Position numbers and translations under genes: made by a program
Source: RGIG995 sp045603745
GTDB lineage: Bacteria; Bacillota; Clostridia; Oscillospirales; UBA644
DNA length: 9,084 nucleotides
Assembly (NCBI GenBank): GCA_045603745.1
Contig: JAZUMQ010000013.1
Location: forward strand, 1-9,084
Direction: 5' to 3'
In this document: positions 4,561 through 9,084 of the stretch, in pieces
Layout of the letters: each line of letters starts with the position of its first letter
Numbering within the stretch: position 1 is the first letter of the stretch
Notes under the pieces: generated by a model
Databases searched by the model: none
What the model saw: only the letters and a program-made list of their open reading frames with translations
Told to the model about the DNA's origin: nothing

Positions 4561-4962
4561 ATCTTCCCGATGGGGGTCGAAAGGTCGGAGCGGTTCCAAG
4601 CCGAATCGGCAACCTGTACCGGTAGGGGGGACCGCGGCGTCCGCACGGCGAGATAGTCGCTGCGACATCAGAGCAATCCTTTTCGGCGAGATTCCGTCTG
4701 TACGTTAATAGGGTACAATTCCCGTTACGCAGAAGGAAACCCATGCCTCTCCCAGTGAACGCGACGCACTCATCGCGCCGGATTATGGGGTGAGAACCGC
4801 TCTCCGGAGACCATAAGCATTCAACCTGCCGAGGTATCCGGTGTCTCCGATTCTGCAGATTAGAAGTCTGCACCGGAGCAGGCCTTCAGCTAAACGAATA
4901 GCCGGTGTGGGGTCTTTGCCCCGTGGCCTTGTCACCGGCAGAACACCTTCCGTGCCTTTCGT
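4561..4962 (-). ncRNA. Promoter-proximal structured RNA segment (U8 region) with Arg(UCU)-type anticodon arm
   Basis: This 400-base stretch without a gene begins at its 5' end (about 4956) with GGCACGG, like U3 and U6. I find neither a convincing closing partner nor ACAGCAAT, so its boundaries are uncertain. Clear structure includes GCCGGTG/CACCGGC (4939-4933/4907-4901) enclosing GGGG/CCCC. A 6-bp anticodon-type stem TGCAGA/TCTGCA (4872-4867/4859-4854) carries loop CTTCTAA, the loop of tRNA-Arg (UCU), extended by CTCCG/CGGAG. TTATGG and CCATAA (4783-4788 and 4811-4816) form another inverted repeat. The part at 4561-4740 has only short palindromes such as GCCGAATCGGC and I cannot interpret it. 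Confidence 0.5.
4755..4788 (-). repeat. 34-base direct repeat, copy 2
   Basis: This is the second copy of the U6 module, with two mismatches. Here the central hairpin is longer (CGCGA/TCGCG) than in copy 1, consistent with selection for the structure, though two copies are too few to prove it. Confidence 0.75.
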
Positions 4963-4968
4963 GAGACC

Positions 4969-4997
4969 ATTTTACCACTTTTTTCCGCCCTTTTCAC
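4969..4997 (-). promoter_or_regulatory. Candidate promoter of the small-RNA array
   Basis: On the - strand, the extended -10 TGGTAAAAT (4977-4969) has a 17-base spacer to GTGAAA (4997-4992), a 4/6 match to the -35 consensus. The predicted start near 4962 falls about 6 bases before the first GGCACGG stem strand. It sits directly after the WYL operon terminator, so the array, the DUF2828 gene and rtcB can be expressed apart from the upstream genes. Confidence 0.55.
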
Positions 4998-4999
4998 GG

Positions 5000-5033
5000 A
5001 AAAAAAGCTGCGAACTCTTATTTGAGTCCGCAG
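5000..5033 (-). terminator. Intrinsic terminator of the kinase-Thg1-WYL operon
   Basis: A 10-bp stem, CTGCGGACTC/GAGTTCGCAG on the - strand (5033-5024/5017-5008), contains one G-U pair and has a 6-base loop that includes the WYL stop codon. CTTTTTTT follows at 5007-5000. A T-tract on the other side makes it potentially bidirectional. Confidence 0.85.
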
Positions 5034-5929
5034 TTTTTTTGTTTTTTCAGTTTTTCAATCAGTAAGTTCTTGAAGGATTCCGAACCCAAAACTTCGGCCA
5101 TCGGTCCGAAAGACAGGATTCGGATGACCATTTCCGGTTCATCGTCGTGAGCATATTTGATCTTCACGAGATAATTTGTTTCGTCCAACTTTTCCGCCTG
5201 TTTTTCAAAGTGGGCAAAGTGGAGCATGAACCGTTCCAGAGCATTTCGCTCGTCGACGAGTTTTACGGTAATGGTATCGTGTTCTGTTTTACGCTCGTCC
5301 CCTTCCGGCGGTTTCTCTCCGGTATAATGGGTACAGTCTCGGATCCGCGCCAGGTTAACCGTGGTGACCGAACGCCACCCCATAGTAATCACACGGAATT
5401 TATCGTCCTTTTCGGAATATTCCAATCGCAACGGGCGGCACCGGACAAACATGGTGTTTCCTTTTCGGTTGGTCATTTCAAATTTAATCTGCGTCCCTTG
5501 ATGGATCGCCTCAAGAATGACCCGGAACTGCCGGATATATTCCTCGTCTTCAAAGGGGTCTCCGTCGCCGTATTTATCGTAAACGTAATAATCCTCGGCG
5601 GTAAAAAGCGGTTCTACGTCATCAAGATTCGGGAATTTGACGCCAAACAACTTAATGCGAGGATCCAAGGAGATTGCCTTTAGCCACCGCTTTTGAAGTG
5701 TGGTCAAAGGCATGGTTGGTTTATGCTTCAAAGGGGTGGTCAGGTCGGAATGAGCCAGTTGCCACTTTCCACTTTTCAGCGAGGGAAGAATGGTAAGTAT
5801 ACTTTCCCCAAAGGCGCGTTCGGTAACGATCTTTTGAAATTCTTTTTCGGACGATTCTCCTTCCATGATACGGGAAAGAATGGCGGCAATGGTGTTGTAA
5901 TATGCCGAATAGATCTCGTTAAATATCAT
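5018..5929 (-). CDS. WYL domain-containing regulator (second WYL gene)
   Basis: WYL domains are Sm-like barrels that bind nucleic-acid or nucleotide ligands and control many defence and DNA/RNA-damage loci. This 303-residue protein has a helical N-terminus with TTLQKRWLKAI (76-86), a segment I associate with clostridial WYL proteins, a WYL domain at about 134-200 (FRVILEAIHQGTQIKF ... VNLARIRD) and a C-terminal WCX-like domain at about 217-296. No clear DNA-binding winged helix is visible at the N-terminus, so it may need its partner to bind DNA. Its ATG overlaps the stop of the preceding WYL gene by 4 bases (ATGA), implying translational coupling and probably a heteromeric pair. The ligand is unknown. 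Confidence 0.88.
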   Translation of the reverse strand: MIFNEIYSAYYNTIAAILSRIMEGESSEKEFQKIVTERAFGESILTILPSLKSGKWQLAHSDLTTPLKHKPTMPLTTLQKRWLKAISLDPRIKLFGVKFPNLDDVEPLFTAEDYYVYDKYGDGDPFEDEEYIRQFRVILEAIHQGTQIKFEMTNRKGNTMFVRCRPLRLEYSEKDDKFRVITMGWRSVTTVNLARIRDCTHYTGEKPPEGDERKTEHDTITVKLVDERNALERFMLHFAHFEKQAEKLDETNYLVKIKYAHDDEPEMVIRILSFGPMAEVLGSESFKNLLIEKLKKQKNCGLK

Positions 5930-7185
5930 ATTTCCATCTCCTCTCCGATTCCGTACATGCGATACATCGTATCAAGGTCTTTTTTAAATATGTTCTCTTG
6001 TGTTTTATTGGAAAACTCCATTTGCACGATACGGCAGATAAAGGTTCGAATCCAAGGAATCATTTCGCTGGTATCATAAACGTCTGCGGAAAAACGGTAG
6101 GTATTCTCGTCCAACTTTTCAACCACGCCCACACGCTTTTCCCGTTCCAAGCGTCGGACAATAAATTCTTCGTCATCCGCGACTTTTACCGTAAACTCTA
6201 CGTGCTCCGGTTCTTCCCCACTCCAAGGATTTCGTTTTACGTTGACACCCCACGTCTTTCCTTGCATTCGATCCAATTCCATGCGAAGTTCATCAAAACG
6301 AGGGGTAGGTTCCTCCGGCGTAACGTCGGAAAGATAATCGACCCGATAGGATTGAAAACAATTATATTCGGGAAGATATGCGATCAAATGCTGCCTTCCG
6401 CTTTGAACACTGATCAATACGCGAAGGGGAATGATTCGGTATTGCTTGGGAAGATCGCTTCGGCGGTTGAGATTCGACACGGTGACGATCCGTTTTTCTC
6501 TCATGGCATCAAACAATGCCGCCAAGACGCCGCTGTCCATGGCTCCGGTGATATAATGATGCTTGAAGGTAAAGGTGTCTGTATCCGTCTCGGATTTATC
6601 CAAAAGGAAGGAACCGATGACGCCGCAAGGAGACACCTCTGAAAAATAATGCAAAACGTCGTTAAGATCGGAAAGATCCGTATCATCGGTTCTTCGGTAG
6701 TAAATCTTCCGTCCTTCTTTTTCCGCGGCAATAATCCCTTCCTTACAATATTCTTTGAGCTTTTTGCGAAGGGTGGATTCGTCGAACAACATGGGGTTTT
6801 CAAATTCCGACAGATATTTCGCATCAATCTCCTGCAGTAATTCAGCAATCGTTTTCTTGATAGACGGCTCGTGAAGAATATCGAATAGGATAAAATGCAA
6901 CGTCACGTCCCCATCGGTAAAACTTTTCGCTTTCCAAGCGTGATAGAAAGGATTATGCCGAATGGTGCGGCTGTCGATGGAGATAAACACGTTTTTGCCC
7001 TCGGGAGTACGGACGAATCTCATGTGATCGCCAAGCCAACTCTCGATCCGCCGCCGCTCGTCGTCATAGGAACGCAAACTTTTGGTCCGATAATCATCTC
7101 TGCTCTTGAATCCATATACGTAAAAATCCCGCATATACGCCCGAATTTTTTCAAAGTTTTTGATCAACTCACTGTACGAGGACAT
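5926..7185 (-). CDS. WYL domain-containing transcriptional regulator (first WYL gene)
   Basis: This is a 419-residue regulator. The N-terminal part (about 95-165) reads as a winged-helix-like region, including TLRKKLKEYCKEGIIAAEKEGRKIYYR (138-164) with a recognition helix followed by a beta wing. The WYL domain spans about 215-290 (AALFDAMREKRIVTV ... CFQSYRVDYLSDV), and a WCX-like C-terminal domain about 325-400. The ribosome binding site AAGGAG lies 9 bases before ATG. It follows the Thg1-like gene by 40 bases and is coupled to the second WYL gene. Tandem WYL genes of unequal architecture suggest a complex in which this member binds DNA. By position it is the best candidate to regulate the repair operon; activator or repressor mode cannot be told from sequence. 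Confidence 0.88.
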   Translation of the reverse strand: MSSYSELIKNFEKIRAYMRDFYVYGFKSRDDYRTKSLRSYDDERRRIESWLGDHMRFVRTPEGKNVFISIDSRTIRHNPFYHAWKAKSFTDGDVTLHFILFDILHEPSIKKTIAELLQEIDAKYLSEFENPMLFDESTLRKKLKEYCKEGIIAAEKEGRKIYYRRTDDTDLSDLNDVLHYFSEVSPCGVIGSFLLDKSETDTDTFTFKHHYITGAMDSGVLAALFDAMREKRIVTVSNLNRRSDLPKQYRIIPLRVLISVQSGRQHLIAYLPEYNCFQSYRVDYLSDVTPEEPTPRFDELRMELDRMQGKTWGVNVKRNPWSGEEPEHVEFTVKVADDEEFIVRRLEREKRVGVVEKLDENTYRFSADVYDTSEMIPWIRTFICRIVQMEFSNKTQENIFKKDLDTMYRMYGIGEEMEI

Positions 7186-7225
7186 GGGACAACACTCCTT
7201 TCCGTTGCAGTTTTATTGTATCTGA

Positions 7226-7981
7226 TTATTCTAAAAATGAGGCAATCATCTTTCCATAGCAGTCTCCTAAAGGCAATTCAAGATCGACCACCAGTTCTTT
7301 CCGCATTGTTTTTTCTTCGGTTTTTTTAATCGGATTAAATCCAATTTTTTCGATATCCGACCAATAAATACCAATTCCCCGCTTTTGCCAAGAAGGAAGC
7401 TTGTCAAAGTTAATGCCTTTCGAGAAAAGCAACTCATTCTTATAGGAAACGCTTTTTCCTTCCAACCGGTCGGTTGCTTGCCGTGCATTCAATCCTTCCT
7501 TGCGAAGCAACCAATAGCAGTGTGCATTTAAGGCGTTCCGATGCGCATCTTCTTGACGCCACAAAAAGTAATCTTGGACGCGTTCCATAGTCGGCAACGG
7601 AACCAATCTGCAATCAAGTGCGGCAACTTGTCCCAAATTCATTGAAAACGTTGCACTGGCAATTCCGGCAAGGATCGAATTATACTTTCGCACTTTTCTT
7701 CCAAAGGTGTTTTCTTCTCTATGAAAAAGCAAAGAAATTTCATCGCTTTCCGTAAAGCCGTAAACCACCCGAAAACCGCAATTCATCAACGCCTTGACCG
7801 TTTCTATCATCATATCGCGAAACCGGTCGTCAAAGGGTGCTTCAAAATCGCAGATTTCCTTTGTTAGCCTTGAAAAACTGCGCCCGTCCAATCTTGCAAC
7901 TAAAAACATATCGGACAAGATCGATTGGTCTATGGATTGTTCGTACACTCTCATTTTTTTATCCAATTCATCAAAATTCAT
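7226..7981 (-). CDS. thg1: Thg1-like 3'-5' nucleotide polymerase (tRNA 5'-end repair)
   Basis: Members of this family add nucleotides to the 5' end of RNA. Eukaryotic Thg1 adds G-1 to tRNA-His; bacterial Thg1-like proteins repair 5'-truncated tRNAs using the other strand as template. This protein is 251 residues, full length. It has RLDGRSF (30-36; metal ligand D32), GFTESDEISLLF (75-86; ligands D80 and E81), GIASATF (106-112) and HRNALN (147-152), a variant of the eukaryotic HINNLYN motif, which favours the repair-type subfamily over a tRNA-His enzyme. The ribosome binding site GGAGG lies 7 bases before ATG. The start overlaps the kinase gene by 11 bases, so the two are coupled. Thg1 enzymes activate a 5'-monophosphate with ATP, which is what the upstream kinase would make. 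Confidence 0.94.
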   Translation of the reverse strand: MNFDELDKKMRVYEQSIDQSILSDMFLVARLDGRSFSRLTKEICDFEAPFDDRFRDMMIETVKALMNCGFRVVYGFTESDEISLLFHREENTFGRKVRKYNSILAGIASATFSMNLGQVAALDCRLVPLPTMERVQDYFLWRQEDAHRNALNAHCYWLLRKEGLNARQATDRLEGKSVSYKNELLFSKGINFDKLPSWQKRGIGIYWSDIEKIGFNPIKKTEEKTMRKELVVDLELPLGDCYGKMIASFLE

Positions 7982-8429
7982 AATGTTCCCTCCATTTTGA
8001 GACGGTCATTTTTTTACCATCGTTTTTTACAAAATACAGTTCGTCGAACCCTTCTTCGTATGAAGGTATTTGCAGTTTGTTTGAGGTCGCCGCAATCGCC
8101 ATATTGGGAATTTTTGCTTTTCCTTCTCTTGCAGCATTTCTCGCAATACATTCTTTTAATTTGGATTCCATAAAATACCCAACGATTTTATACCCGTTTT
8201 CTTTCGCCGGAACAATATATCGCTTTCGGTCTTCTATGGTTGGATTTGTGTTATCAACGGCAAAACTCTTTCCATTCTCAAAACATTCCTCCATCAATAG
8301 CCGTTCTTTGTTGCGTGTTTTCAAAGTGTCGAGATTAACGCGAACAAAATCATCTGATAAAAATTGATGAAAAAACGTACTTTTTCCACTTCCCTGAATG
8401 CCGATCAGAATAACGATCGTCTTTTTCAT
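7971..8429 (-). CDS. Polynucleotide 5'-kinase (PNKP-type P-loop kinase)
   Basis: This is a likely 5'-OH polynucleotide kinase of 152 residues. Walker A GIQGSGKST (10-18) is followed by a D34-containing acceptor-site segment (VNLDTLKTR), VDNTNPT (58-64), closely matching the DNTNP motif of the mammalian PNKP kinase domain, and a lid with R97 and R101 (ARNAAREGK). There is no phosphatase or ligase domain. The ATG at 8429 was chosen because AGGAGGTG (8443-8436) lies just upstream. An in-frame start 33 bases further up (8462) would add 11 residues but has no ribosome binding site. It is the first gene of the operon and overlaps the Thg1-like gene. The family also contains small-molecule kinases, but the neighbours argue for an RNA end substrate. 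Confidence 0.85.
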   Translation of the reverse strand: MKKTIVILIGIQGSGKSTFFHQFLSDDFVRVNLDTLKTRNKERLLMEECFENGKSFAVDNTNPTIEDRKRYIVPAKENGYKIVGYFMESKLKECIARNAAREGKAKIPNMAIAATSNKLQIPSYEEGFDELYFVKNDGKKMTVSKWREHYEF

Positions 8430-8435
8430 TAAAAA

Positions 8436-8443
8436 CACCTCCT
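8436..8443 (-). promoter_or_regulatory. Strong ribosome binding site fixing the kinase start
   Basis: AGGAGGTG on the - strand lies 6 bases before the ATG at 8427-8429. It falls inside the longer reading frame that begins at 8462, which argues against that longer start. Confidence 0.85.
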
Positions 8444-8487
8444 GACGCAGGATATTTTCCATTTTTTACCTTAAACCATAGCTTCAC

Positions 8488-8497
8488 TTTGACAATT
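8488..8497. repeat. TTTGACAAAT-like repeat in the operon leader
   Basis: TTTGACAATT here, within CACTTTGACAA (8485-8495), recurs at 8725-8735 and again in part at 8740-8750. This copy lies just downstream of the predicted operon promoter, where a regulator such as the WYL pair could act. The repetition is seen; the operator role is a guess. Confidence 0.35.
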
Positions 8498-8514
8498 TAC
8501 CCCTACCCGATTTC

Positions 8515-8520
8515 ATTATA
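8515..8520 (-). promoter_or_regulatory. Candidate -10 box of the repair operon
   Basis: A perfect TATAAT on the - strand lies about 85 bases before the kinase ATG. The region at the right distance for a -35 box (near 8538-8543) is GTTTTA-like and weak, which fits a promoter that needs an activator. The leader it would make carries no obvious terminator or riboswitch. Confidence 0.5.
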
Positions 8521-8834
8521 CAGCACTTTATGTCCAATAAAACTCCCTTTTCGCAAAAAACTATCCCTCCCGATCAATTTATCAGAAAACATTGCCCCAA
8601 TTATTCCAATTTTTCTTCCCGGCAGGCACTCGTTCGACCGTCCCGAGCGTCTGCCAAGTATTTGGAGACCGCATGAACCACGTCAAAAAACCCAGCATTT
8701 CCAACACATTCAAAATCAAAAATCCACTTTGACAAATGTTTTGACAAATGTTTTTGGAGACTAGGCACTATATTATCAGTTAAATCAAACTAAAGAAATT
8801 TATAGAATTGAGCCTTCTTAAAACAACTAATCAT
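8521..8834. other. Intergenic stretch without a recognisable gene
   Basis: About 310 bases between the operon promoter and the hairpin at 8835. A 91-codon + frame (8489-8764) crosses it, but it has no ribosome binding site and an unnatural composition, so I do not call it. It holds a tandem 12-base repeat at 8728-8751. It may include eroded remains of a mobile element, but nothing I can name. Confidence 0.4.
8728..8751. repeat. Tandem 12-base repeat (TTTGACAAATGT twice)
   Basis: Two exact adjacent copies, 8728-8739 and 8740-8751. Each contains a -35-like TTGACA, but no -10 box lies at a workable distance. The core is shared with 8488-8497 near the operon promoter. Confidence 0.6.
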
Positions 8835-8856
8835 AACCACCAGTAAACTGGTGGTT
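8835..8856. repeat. Hairpin AACCACCAG/CTGGTGGTT next to the insertion sequence
   Basis: A perfect 9-bp stem with a TAAA loop, ending 10 bases before the next hairpin. Similar CCACCAG/CTGGTGG palindromes occur at the ends of IS200/IS605-type elements, and some IS1182 members insert at palindromes. It could therefore be an element end, an insertion target or a terminator remnant. No T-tract follows on either side. Confidence 0.45.
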
Positions 8857-8866
8857 TGCAGACTGT

Positions 8867-8909
8867 CGAAGAACCTGCTGTTTACGAATATGCAACAGCA
8901 GGTTCTTCG
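8867..8909 (+). terminator. Long hairpin overlapping the transposase stop
   Basis: A 16-bp perfect stem (8867-8882 with 8894-8909) has an 11-base loop, followed on + by TTGTTTTTAG. The transposase stop codon lies at the loop edge. It can terminate + strand transcripts running towards the insertion sequence and probably marks the element's end region. Confidence 0.6.
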
Positions 8910-9084
8910 TTGTTTTTAGTTAAGAATTGGAAAACGTGAATAAAAAACGTTGTATATTGCCCGGAAACCGGGGGCTTTGCCTTCCAGATTGCCAGCTTTT
9001 TTAGGTTCATGGCAGCGAATTTCAGCCTCACCCACTTGCTTACCTGGGTCAGGCCTCTGTACTGCGTGTATCGCATGCCGTGTT
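8882..9084 (-). CDS. IS1182-family transposase, C-terminal fragment (continues off the window)
   Basis: Only the last 67 or so codons are inside the window; the frame stays open to base 9084, so the ATG at 9076 is not the true start. The segment reads HGMRYTQYRGLTQVSKW followed by FAAMNLKKLAIWKAK. This YRGL...MNLKK pattern is typical of the C-terminus of IS1182-type DDE transposases. The final ~30 residues are variable. It is read towards the repair operon but is separated from it by hairpins. Whether the element is intact cannot be judged from this window. Confidence 0.75.
   Translation of the reverse strand, partial: HGMRYTQYRGLTQVSKWVRLKFAAMNLKKLAIWKAKPPVSGQYTTFFIHVFQFLTKNNEEPAVAYS

Noticed and set aside
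4301..4873. A 190-codon open frame on the - strand across the non-coding region
   Set aside because: It has no ribosome binding site and a composition unlike a protein, and it runs through paired RNA stems and both copies of the 34-base repeat. Overlapping + frames here (such as 4093-4551) fail for the same reasons.
4643..4955. A closing stem for the U8 region (GCACGG at its 5' end with CCGTGC near 4648-4643)
   Set aside because: A 6-bp match over about 300 bases is expected by chance with fair probability, and the flanking TTG and the ACAGCAAT motif are missing.
8520..8536. Sigma-54 promoter (TTGGAC...GTGC), attractive because E. coli rtcB is sigma-54 controlled
   Set aside because: The GG and GC elements are 9 bases apart instead of the required 10, the flanks match poorly, and a perfect sigma-A -10 overlaps. 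No RtcR-type activator is present.
8489..8764. A 91-codon + frame upstream of the operon
   Set aside because: It has no ribosome binding site, its N-terminus is the reverse of a promoter region, and its C-terminus is made by the tandem 12-base repeat.
8729..8774. A promoter using the TTGACA in the tandem repeat with the TATATT at 8769-8774
   Set aside because: The spacer would be 22 bases or more, too long for a sigma-A promoter.

Overview
The window looks like a low-GC Firmicute, most likely a gut-type clostridium. The reasons are strong AGGAGG-type ribosome binding sites, ATGA-coupled genes, clean sigma-A promoters, intrinsic terminators and an IS1182-type transposase fragment. This taxonomic placement is inference from style, not from a marker gene.

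Layout, left to right. (1) 1-186: a sigma-A promoter with a dyad over its -35 box and a highly structured RNA leader, driving (2) an unrecognised 226-residue protein on the + strand (187-867). (3) A shared bidirectional terminator at 880-909. (4) Everything from 912 to 8429 is read on the - strand and forms an RNA-repair locus. In transcription order it holds a PNKP-type polynucleotide 5'-kinase (8429-7971), a Thg1-like 3'-5' nucleotide polymerase (7981-7226), two WYL-domain regulators (7185-5926 and 5929-5018), an intrinsic terminator, then a fresh promoter, about 1.3 kb of structured non-coding RNA (about 4962-3665), a DUF2828/TROVE-like vWA protein (3629-2172) and the RNA ligase RtcB (2120-912). 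(5) 8430-9084 holds the operon promoter, short TTTGACAAAT repeats, two hairpins and the 3' end of an IS1182-family transposase running off the window.

The most notable part is the non-coding stretch between the WYL genes and the DUF2828 gene. On the - strand it contains at least eight consecutive RNA units (U0-U7), 61-124 nt each. Each is closed by a covarying stem of at least 6 bp, flanked by AAA on the 5' side and TTG on the 3' side. Seven of the eight carry ACAGCAAT (or a one-base variant) just inside the 5' strand of the stem. Three of the stems use G-U pairs that form only in - strand RNA. This is the architecture expected of Y RNAs, the partners of Ro60/TROVE proteins, and a TROVE-like gene follows directly. 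Several units, plus an interposed hairpin and a free-standing tRNA-like element, display tRNA-type anticodon stem-loops of different identity (Phe GAA, Thr UGU, Thr CGU, Arg UCU, UCA, Cys-like GCA, Leu-like AAG). I read the region as an array of Y-like RNAs presenting a set of anticodon-loop mimics beside enzymes that heal and seal broken tRNA. The array structure is seen in the sequence; the decoy or sensor role is inference.

How the genes may work together: RtcB seals 2',3'-cyclic-phosphate or 3'-phosphate ends to 5'-OH ends. The kinase converts 5'-OH to 5'-phosphate, the end that Thg1-like enzymes activate before rebuilding a 5' end. The DUF2828 protein probably binds the small RNAs and misfolded or cleaved RNA. 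The WYL proteins probably sense a nucleic-acid or nucleotide damage signal and control the locus.
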